Shown piece by piece: positions 9,766 through 15,207 of a DNA stretch of 23,309 nucleotides. The DNA is taken from positions 1 through 23,309 of IMG/VR virus record IMGVR_UViG_3300013005_000176. One strand, 5' to 3'. Each line of letters starts with the position of its first letter. Within the stretch, counting starts at the first letter, position 1. This stretch comes from a virus. The translations under genes and the position numbers were made by a program. Below the pieces are notes generated by a model. It had not been told where the DNA came from. It saw only the letters and a list, made by a program, of their open reading frames with translations, and searched no databases.

Positions 9766-10590
9766 TTAATCAATGATCTGTGTTACAATATTTTTATTTT
9801 TATCAATGAATAAGTTCCATGATTCATCACCGTAATTATTAAGTTCCTCTAATTCTTCTAATGTCATTCCTGTAATTTTTAAGAGGATATCTAATTTAAT
9901 TACTTTTTCATAATTACCATCAATATTTTTCCAAGCCGGATTTTCATCAGCTTTCTCATATTTCTTATATAATTCTTTACCTCTTTTATCATCAAATTGG
10001 TAAGGTACATACTCTGCATTTTCTTTGATAAGCCCTGCTAACTTTTTCATTCTAACAAATTGTTCATTTAATGAAGATGGTTGTTTACGATCAAATATAT
10101 CCCAAGCTATTTGAGCGTTGTCAAATGATTGATCTTGAAATTTAGGTTTTAAATTATAACCTTGTTCATCTTGAGCTCCTGGGCCATATGCTGGCTTTGA
10201 GAAATAAGTGTAATATTTAGCTAAATTATCAAGAGATTTTTTAGTATCTTTACCATTATAAAATACACTAAGAGTTAAAGGTAATTTGTTGTTTGCTCTT
10301 CTATCTTTAGTAGATTGAACCGATGCGTTATATTCAGCCTCATATTCAGCGTTAAATTTAGCACTTGAAGCTTCTAAATCTTTTTTACTTTGATCTTTAG
10401 TAGCTGCGGCTTTTGCAAGCGATGCTGCCCTTTTCTCAGCATATCCCGGTTCATTTTTACGAGCATCTGACTGGCCTTTACGACGAGCTGACATCAACGT
10501 ATATTCTACGCTTTTAATTTCATTATTTCCTATTTCACCTTTAGCAGCCATATCTGATAATTGCTGCATTAATGTTTCAAATTTTGTCAT
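9766..10590 (-). CDS. Unknown phage protein with Lys/Ala-rich N-terminal half
   Basis: A 274-aa protein. Residues 1-105 are helical and rich in Lys, Ala, Glu and Gln (MTKFETLMQQLSDMAAKGEI; ARRKGQSDARKN), probably coiled-coil or DNA/virion-associated. Residues 105-170 hold FYNGKDTKKSLDNLAKYYTYF and an FDNAQIAWDIFDR segment. Residues 178-191 read FVRMKKLAGLIKEN, resembling the LLKEN-type N-termini of neighbouring genes. The rest is acidic. No enzyme motif is recognised. A TTG-N20-TATCTTTA promoter-like element lies 22 bases upstream of the ATG, so this is probably the first gene of a transcript. Virion or accessory function is a guess from location. Confidence 0.8.
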   Translation of the reverse strand: MTKFETLMQQLSDMAAKGEIGNNEIKSVEYTLMSARRKGQSDARKNEPGYAEKRAASLAKAAATKDQSKKDLEASSAKFNAEYEAEYNASVQSTKDRRANNKLPLTLSVFYNGKDTKKSLDNLAKYYTYFSKPAYGPGAQDEQGYNLKPKFQDQSFDNAQIAWDIFDRKQPSSLNEQFVRMKKLAGLIKENAEYVPYQFDDKRGKELYKKYEKADENPAWKNIDGNYEKVIKLDILLKITGMTLEELEELNNYGDESWNLFIDKNKNIVTQIID

Positions 10591-10611
10591 TAGTTTATTT
10601 TTTATTATACT

Positions 10612-10642
10612 TAAAGATAAGATATTACTTTCAATTAAACAA
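10612..10642 (-). promoter_or_regulatory. Bacteroidetal-type promoter P2 (TTG-N20-TATCTTTA)
   Basis: Minus-strand TTG at 10642-10640 and TATCTTTA at 10619-10612, 20 bases apart, lie upstream of the ATG at 10590. The flanks AGGTTGTTTAATTGAAA and GTATAA match P1 (660-690) at the same spacing, while the eight bases between the two conserved blocks differ. Unlike P1, this copy has no perfect hairpin, which separates promoter conservation from hairpin conservation. Its upstream edge abuts the nine-codon remnant of an LRR gene. Confidence 0.55.
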
Positions 10643-10643
10643 C

Positions 10644-10673
10644 CTAAATGTTACTTTTTTTAAGTTTGATCAT
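10644..10673 (-). pseudogene. Nine-codon remnant of an LRR-gene start
   Basis: Reads MIKLKKSNI then TAG. The first six codons, ATGATCAAACTTAAAAAA, are identical to the start of the LRR paralogues nearby, and the upstream spacer is also the same. After codon six the sequence switches to AGTAACATTTAGG, which resembles the polymerase tail TGTAACATTATAG. Both the LRR start and the polymerase tail contain AACTTAAAAAA, so the hybrid looks like a recombination product at that 11-bp microhomology. It leads directly into promoter P2. Confidence 0.65.
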
Positions 10674-10714
10674 ATAAATAAATATCTATAATGTTACATT
10701 TTTAAGTTATGATA
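10655..10714. repeat. Copy 2 of the polymerase-tail / LRR-start repeat (60 bp)
   Basis: Matches 13253-13313 over its whole length with a single one-base deletion in a T-run. It includes the polymerase tail codons, the TAG stop, the 12-base spacer and the LRR start codons. It follows the broken third LRR gene and overlaps that gene's stop codon. Confidence 0.9.
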
Positions 10715-11300
10715 GATAGATATTACCTTTTACTCCAGGTAACATTTGTTTTAATTGTTCTTCTGAGTATTTTTTGGATATTAGAGTATTACTTAAATCA
10801 AGTATCCCATTTACTTTTAAATTATTTGGAAGTGATGTTATTGGAGTATTATCTAAAATAAGACCTAGATTTACTTTTAAATTATTAGGAAGGGATTTTA
10901 TTGGAGTACTACTTAAATCAAGACCTCCTCCAACAGTTAAATTATCAGGTAACGATGTTATTAATGTTTCGCCTAGACCAAGACTTCCTCCGACTGTTAA
11001 ATTATCAGGAAGTGATGTTATTTTAGTATTATATAAAAAAAGATCTTTATCTACTTTTAAATTATCTGGGAGTGATGTTATTTTAGTCCCAGTCAAATAA
11101 AGATCTCCGCCGACTGTTAAATTATCCGGAAGTAATGTTATTGGAGTATTACTTAAATCAAGAGTTCCTTTACTGCCGTCTTTAATATATTGCTGAATCT
11201 TTTTTTGAATAGAGATTATATAATTCTTTCATCTTTCTTCAGGAGATCTTCTTGGAATTAGAATATTTTCTTCCTTTAATAATTTTTTAAGTTTGATCAT
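10707..11300 (-). pseudogene. Third LRR paralogue, interrupted by in-frame TGA at codon 24
   Basis: Read from the ATG at 11300, which overlaps the stop of the 264-aa gene as TAATG, the frame begins MIKLKKLLKEENILIPRRSP. A TGA follows (complement of 11229-11231) where the paralogues have Lys or Glu. The frame then resumes KNYIISIQKKIQQYIKDGSK and continues without further interruption to TAA at 10707, 197 codons in all. Six 20-residue leucine-rich repeats (residues 56-175) and the C-terminal cap YSEEQLKQMLPGVKGNIYL are intact. No Met lies between the TGA and the repeats, so reinitiation would need a non-ATG start such as the TTG at 11096. The best reading is a recent nonsense mutation; a sequencing error or strain variation is possible. 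Confidence 0.8.
10776..11135 (-). repeat. 60-bp tandem repeats (six units) in the third LRR gene
   Basis: Six units of 60 bp encode 20-residue repeats of the form [S/L]LPxNLxVxxxLxLxxTxI[T/K/S]. The units are diverged from each other, so this array looks older than the three near-identical units in the second LRR gene. Confidence 0.85.
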
Positions 11301-12094
11301 TACTTCAGACCCGTTATTCGTGTAAAAGTTTTAATATCTTTTGGAGATATTTGATCGTCTAACCCATCATATCCGTCTATTTTACTATCAGATAAAACCG
11401 CTAAAGCAACTACCATCATAGCTTTATATTTTTCAAGTTTTTTATTTTTTTTATGAGAACCTGGAAATGCTTTTTGAAGTTGTTCTATCATTGCCGGAGA
11501 TTTTACTAAAACATAATAAAAAGTAACGTTATTGCTATAATAATAATCGTTAAAATGATCTGGAGCTTTATAAGTAGTACACCAAGCAGAATCTTTCTCT
11601 CCTGTAGTATTACCCATTTCATCAGTGCAATCTCTAAAAGCAAAATAAGACAATCCTAATTTTCTAGAAGCTTCATGTGTATGAGGGGTCATTACAAGTA
11701 AATCTGGAGTATCGATTATTGTTTCATAATCACTTTCAAGGTCTTTAACAGATACACCTTCTCCAGATTTATTAATTGTATCTACTTCATTTTTTAAATC
11801 CGCAAATGATTTGAAAGCATTAACATCTTTAGTTTTTGCTTTACCTTTATTTAAAAATGTGTTATATTCTTCTACAGTATTTCTTAAATCATCTATATCA
11901 GTAACTGTTTTATTAATCCATTGCTTACCCATCCATCCAACAAATTTACGTGTTGGCGTTGGATCTATACTTACTAAAGTTTTAAAATCTTCATCAGATA
12001 ATTTTCCTTGCTCAAGATATTGCTTAGCTTGTTTAATATTCTCAAGAATAAAGTTTTTATTTTCTTTAAGAAGTTTTGATTTTATTATTCTCAT
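11300..12094 (-). CDS. Unknown phage protein with an SAWCTTYK core
   Basis: A 264-aa soluble protein. The N-terminus MRIIKSKLLKENKNFIL is basic-amphipathic and like the starts of the LRR neighbours. Residues about 8-105 are helical. The most distinctive region (about 135-200) reads TPHTHEASRKLGLSYFAFRD, then DSAWCTTYK, DYYYSNN and FYYVLVKSP. From memory, a Trp-Cys-Thr core followed by aromatic-rich strands recurs in uncharacterised phage proteins, but I know no assigned activity. A Lys-rich segment and a helix (MMVVALAVLSDS) follow. The gene sits between two LRR paralogues, and its stop overlaps the third one's ATG by one base, so it belongs to the same transcript. Confidence 0.8.
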   Translation of the reverse strand: MRIIKSKLLKENKNFILENIKQAKQYLEQGKLSDEDFKTLVSIDPTPTRKFVGWMGKQWINKTVTDIDDLRNTVEEYNTFLNKGKAKTKDVNAFKSFADLKNEVDTINKSGEGVSVKDLESDYETIIDTPDLLVMTPHTHEASRKLGLSYFAFRDCTDEMGNTTGEKDSAWCTTYKAPDHFNDYYYSNNVTFYYVLVKSPAMIEQLQKAFPGSHKKNKKLEKYKAMMVVALAVLSDSKIDGYDGLDDQISPKDIKTFTRITGLK

Positions 12095-12126
12095 TTTATA
12101 TATTTCTTTATTATATATCTATAACG

Positions 12127-12717
12127 TTATAGATATATCTCTCCTTTAACGCCTGGTAGCATTTGTCTTAATTGTTCTTTAGTATATTTTTTAGATATTG
12201 GGCTGTTACGTAAATCTAGATCACGTTTAACTGTTAAATTATCAGGTAATTGAGTTATTTTAGTTCCTGTTAAACTAAGTGTCCCGTTAACTGTTAAATT
12301 ATCAGGTAATTGAGTTATTTTAGTTCCTCTTAAAATAAGTGATCCGTTAACTGTTAAATTATCAGGTAATTGAGTTATTTTAGTTTTATTCAAAAAAAGT
12401 CCGCCTCCTACAGTTAGGTTATTAGGTAGGGATGTTATTGGGGTGTTATTTAAATAAAGACCGTCTGTTACTGTTAAATTATCAGGTAGCGATGTTATTT
12501 TAGTATTCATTAAATTAAATTCTCCATTAACTGTTAAATTATCTGGAAGTGATGTTATTGGCGCTCCGCTTAAATTAAGACTCCCCTCACTGCCATCTTT
12601 AATATACTGCTGTATTTTCCTTTGAATTGCTATTATATAGTTTTTCTCACGTTCTTCTGGTGAACGTCTCGGAATTAAAATATTCTCTTCCTTTAATAAT
12701 TTTTTAAGTTTGATCAT
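12127..12717 (-). CDS. Leucine-rich-repeat solenoid protein, paralogue 2 (intact)
   Basis: A 196-aa protein in three parts. Residues 1-45 form a basic N-terminal segment (MIKLKKLLKEENILIPRRSP) plus a helix (NYIIAIQRKIQQYIKDGS). Residues 56-175 are six exact 20-residue repeats of type LPDNLTVxGxLxLxxTxIT. Residues 176-196 are a conserved cap (KKYTKEQLRQMLPGVKGEIYL region). The repeat pattern predicts a short LRR-like beta-solenoid, a scaffold that usually binds proteins. No enzyme domain, signal peptide or membrane segment is present. Three consecutive units (QLPDNLTVNG type) are nearly identical in DNA, which indicates recent unit duplication. It follows paralogue 1 after a 20-base spacer that duplicates the polymerase/LRR junction. 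Its target is unknown. Confidence 0.85.
   Translation of the reverse strand: MIKLKKLLKEENILIPRRSPEEREKNYIIAIQRKIQQYIKDGSEGSLNLSGAPITSLPDNLTVNGEFNLMNTKITSLPDNLTVTDGLYLNNTPITSLPNNLTVGGGLFLNKTKITQLPDNLTVNGSLILRGTKITQLPDNLTVNGTLSLTGTKITQLPDNLTVKRDLDLRNSPISKKYTKEQLRQMLPGVKGEIYL
12193..12552 (-). repeat. 60-bp tandem repeats (six units) in LRR paralogue 2
   Basis: The period is exactly 60 bp. Three successive units share an identical run of more than 30 bases starting ACTGTTAAATTATCAGGTAA, spaced 60 bp apart, near 12230-12385. The unit count differs between paralogues (five in paralogue 1, six in paralogues 2 and 3). Confidence 0.9.
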
Positions 12718-12742
12718 ATAAATAAATATCTATAACGTTACA
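12700..12742. repeat. Junction repeat between LRR paralogues 1 and 2
   Basis: Matches the polymerase/LRR1 junction (13253-13296) with one mismatch. It spans the terminal codons and stop of paralogue 1, the spacer and the first codons of paralogue 2. Because the same junction lies on both sides of paralogue 1, the gene is bounded by direct repeats and could be duplicated or lost by recombination. Confidence 0.85.
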
Positions 12743-13271
12743 GATATATCTCACCCTTTACTCTAGGTAACATTTGTTTTAATTGTTCCTTTGTGTATTT
12801 TGCAGATAATGGAGTATTAAATAACTCAAGATCTCCTCCTACTGTTAAATTATTTGGTAATGATGTTATTTTAGTATTCATTAAAGAAAGATCATCTCCT
12901 ACTTTTAAATTATTCGGAAGTGATGTTATTGGAGCATTATCTAAATAAAGACCTCCTTTAATTGTTAAATTATTTGGTAGTGATGTTATTTTAGTATTCG
13001 TTAAAGAAAGAGAGCCCCCAACTTTTAAATTATCTGGAAGAGATGCTATTGGAGTATTAAATAACTCAAGATCTCCTCCAACTTTTGTTAAATTATCTGG
13101 AAGAGATGTTATTGGCACCTTACTTAAATCAAGATCTCCTTTACTGCCATCTTTAATATATTGTTGTATCTTTTTTTGAATAGAGATTATATAATTCTTT
13201 TTACGCTCTTCAGGGGAACGTCTCGGAATTAAAATATTCTCTTCCTTTAATATTTTTTTAAGTTTGATCAT
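12738..13271 (-). CDS. Leucine-rich-repeat solenoid protein, paralogue 1 (intact)
   Basis: A 177-aa protein with the same plan as paralogue 2: a basic N-terminus (MIKLKKILKEEN), a helix (NYIISIQKKIQQYIKDGSKG), repeats at residues 56-156, and the C-terminal cap YTKEQLKQMLPRVKGEIYL. It has five repeats, one carrying an extra Lys (LTKVGG), so it is one unit shorter than its paralogues. The repeats are more diverse in sequence than those of paralogue 2. It starts 12 bases after the DNA polymerase stop and is probably translated from the same message. The function is unknown; LRR solenoids commonly mediate protein binding, so a virion-associated or host-interacting role is possible. Confidence 0.85.
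   Translation of the reverse strand: MIKLKKILKEENILIPRRSPEERKKNYIISIQKKIQQYIKDGSKGDLDLSKVPITSLPDNLTKVGGDLELFNTPIASLPDNLKVGGSLSLTNTKITSLPNNLTIKGGLYLDNAPITSLPNNLKVGDDLSLMNTKITSLPNNLTVGGDLELFNTPLSAKYTKEQLKQMLPRVKGEIYL
12804..13106 (-). repeat. 60-bp tandem repeats (five units) in LRR paralogue 1
   Basis: Five units encode 20-residue repeats, the first being 63 bp because of one inserted Lys codon. Alternate units end in NTPI or NTKI, so a two-unit (120-bp) periodicity is also visible and suggests duplication of pairs. Confidence 0.8.
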
Positions 13272-13313
13272 ATAAATAAATATCTATAATGTTACATTTT
13301 TTAAGTTATGATA
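13253..13313. repeat. Native polymerase-tail / LRR-start junction (copy 1)
   Basis: This 61-bp segment contains the final polymerase codons (YHNLKNVTL, TAG), the spacer and the first LRR codons. It is the presumed parent of copies at 10655-10714 and 9677-9714, because only here is the upstream reading frame a complete polymerase gene. A shorter version lies at 12700-12742. Confidence 0.9.
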
Positions 13314-14636
13314 ATCATAGCCAACAGCACACTTAACTGGATATTTGCCATTACATTCCAATAGTTGTTTTATATCATGTATATACTTACCACCATCATC
13401 TTTATGAAAATCAATCAAAACTGAATCATATAAATACAATATTATCTTACTCTTATATCGTTCGTTAACGCTCGTCAAAGTGTCTAATATCGCCATAGTT
13501 TCCTCCATCTCTAAGGATTGAATTAAATAATTTAATAATTTTTGAGAGTTCATATCATTAAAAAAATCACTTTTTAATATACGTTTATAAATAGGTGTTT
13601 CTATGTATTTTTGTGTTTTGTATAATTTCCAGTTTGTTTTTGTAAAATCATCAACTAATTTAAAAAACGGAATATTTAAAAATTCTTCATCTATACCGCC
13701 ATATAATTGTTTAAATGTAACTGATTTACTTTGATCGTATTCTTCTTGAGTTAATTCTTCTTTTCCAAAATAATAACGACCTAAATATTCATGCATATTT
13801 ATTTTGCCTGGAAATTGATATCCTAATAATTCTCCTAATAATCGAATATGATAAGCATCATAATCAAACTGTAATAAAAATCCGTCTTTACCAAACCGAG
13901 ACTTAAATGACTTTCTTACGCCTGAATCTTTATTTAAAGCAGCATAATTTACAGAATCAAATCTATTTGAAGGTCTTCCTGTTGTTGTATAAGGATTATA
14001 TTCAGTGTAAACAAAATCATTAGTTATTGTTACGTTTGGAAATGTTTCTTTAAGTATATTAGAATCAACGTTCAAGCCGTTCATTTCTATTTTGTTAAGA
14101 GTCTTTATAATAGTATTGTATTTTATAAAAGACTCGGAAATTTGAAATGACTTATATAAATCTAAATATTCTTGAATAACATTATAAAATTTCTCATGCT
14201 GTTTTACAATGGGAAGAAGAAAATTTAAATTTTTAAGATTGGAATATTTTTGATTAAAATAATCATGTACTGAAGTATTAAATTCTTCAGAATCTATTGA
14301 TTTATTTGTTACGAAATAATAAACTAAATTAGCATCATATATATGGTCACATTTTATTGTGTTTAATATATACTTTAAATTAAATATAAATACTTCTTTA
14401 GCAGAACATAACACTTCAGAAATAATTGGATTGTTTATTTTTAATCCCTCTGAATGATCTATACTAATAATAGTATGTCTGTCAATCGTTAAATCATAAA
14501 TAAATATTAATGAAAGTTCATTAACTTTATAATGTAAAAATGGGTCTTTTAATATAGGGGCTACAAATAATCGATGGCCCGCTACTTTTGGAATTAACCG
14601 TTCTAATTCTTCAATTGTTTCTATTATGGGCATCAT
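13284..14636 (-). CDS. polA: Family A DNA polymerase with degenerate proofreading domain
   Basis: Phage replicative polymerase, 450 aa. Polymerase landmarks: TGRPSNRF (219-226); motif A FDYDAYHIRL (257-266, D258), with His where most family members have the Glu of DYSQIELR; motif B KSVTFKQLYGG (304-314; K304, F308, Y312 conserved, but Tyr in place of the usual upstream Arg); and motif C LYDSVLID (402-409, D404), with YDS instead of HDE. Both catalytic Asps are present. The N-terminal region (1-170) still shows an exonuclease-like FNLKYI element (compare NLKYD), but the DxE motif and that Asp are missing, so proofreading is probably absent here. The 5' nuclease is a separate gene. It lies between the tail genes and the LRR cassettes. 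Confidence 0.88.
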   Translation of the reverse strand: MMPIIETIEELERLIPKVAGHRLFVAPILKDPFLHYKVNELSLIFIYDLTIDRHTIISIDHSEGLKINNPIISEVLCSAKEVFIFNLKYILNTIKCDHIYDANLVYYFVTNKSIDSEEFNTSVHDYFNQKYSNLKNLNFLLPIVKQHEKFYNVIQEYLDLYKSFQISESFIKYNTIIKTLNKIEMNGLNVDSNILKETFPNVTITNDFVYTEYNPYTTTGRPSNRFDSVNYAALNKDSGVRKSFKSRFGKDGFLLQFDYDAYHIRLLGELLGYQFPGKINMHEYLGRYYFGKEELTQEEYDQSKSVTFKQLYGGIDEEFLNIPFFKLVDDFTKTNWKLYKTQKYIETPIYKRILKSDFFNDMNSQKLLNYLIQSLEMEETMAILDTLTSVNERYKSKIILYLYDSVLIDFHKDDGGKYIHDIKQLLECNGKYPVKCAVGYDYHNLKNVTL

Positions 14637-14653
14637 ATATACCCTAATATAGA

Positions 14654-15205
14654 TTATTTTTTGTATAATTCCAAATAATTTCTTAAATAATCTTGCAGAC
14701 CAGGCATTTCTTCGTTATATTTTCGTACTATTTTACGATTTGCACTTTCTACATCAGATTCTATACCCGTTAATTTCCAAGGCAATTCTATCTTTAAATA
14801 TAAAAACGGGTCAATGCTACTACCCACTAAATTTGCTTGGGCTTTATCAATTTCAATAATATTATCGTATCTATTGTTAGATTTTCGTAAAAAATAACGT
14901 GTTACATATCCTTGATTATAATCTTGAACTGAAGGAATAGGATAATATTGTTGGGGTGGTATATAATTTCGTACGTTTGTTTCAGTTAAAGAATCATACT
15001 TAAATAATTTTTCTGAGCGATATGGAATTAAATATTCTGATGTAAGTTCGTTGTAATCAAAGCCAGTCATTATCATACCATCTGTATAAGTATGATAATA
15101 TCCTTTATATTCTGTACCATTATTTAACATCCATTCTTTACCAGATGTTTTAAGGCCAGTAGTTATTTGTTCTTGAGAATAATATATTTTAGGTCTTTTA
15201 GTCAT
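14654..15205 (-). CDS. Phage protein of unknown function in the tail module
   Basis: A 183-aa soluble protein with many aromatic residues. The N-terminus reads KIYYSQEQITTGLKTSGKEW, followed by GTEYKGYYHTYTDGMIMTG, a pattern I associate with virion proteins of uncharacterised marine-type phages without a known function. Further on are PPQQYYPIPSVQDYNQGYVTR (about 83-103) and a helical C-terminus (EEMPGLQDYLRNYLELYKK). It starts two bases after the hub gene stop and ends 17 bases before the polymerase gene, so it is the last gene of the tail block. A virion or baseplate role is inferred from position only. Confidence 0.75.
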   Translation of the reverse strand: MTKRPKIYYSQEQITTGLKTSGKEWMLNNGTEYKGYYHTYTDGMIMTGFDYNELTSEYLIPYRSEKLFKYDSLTETNVRNYIPPQQYYPIPSVQDYNQGYVTRYFLRKSNNRYDNIIEIDKAQANLVGSSIDPFLYLKIELPWKLTGIESDVESANRKIVRKYNEEMPGLQDYLRNYLELYKK

Positions 15206-15207
15206 TG

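Noticed and set aside
10707-11096. A separate 129-aa LRR gene starting at TTG 11096
   Set aside because: The same frame extends upstream with paralogue-identical sequence to an ATG at 11300, interrupted only by one TGA. It is better described as a broken full-length gene.
10774-11100. Plus-strand 108-codon frame opposite the third LRR gene
   Set aside because: Its repeated RDFIGVLLKSR-like pattern is only the reverse reading of the 60-bp LRR units.
10776-13106. CRISPR array
   Set aside because: The regular 60-bp repeats are coding LRR units in frame, without constant repeat and unique spacer alternation, and no cas genes are present.
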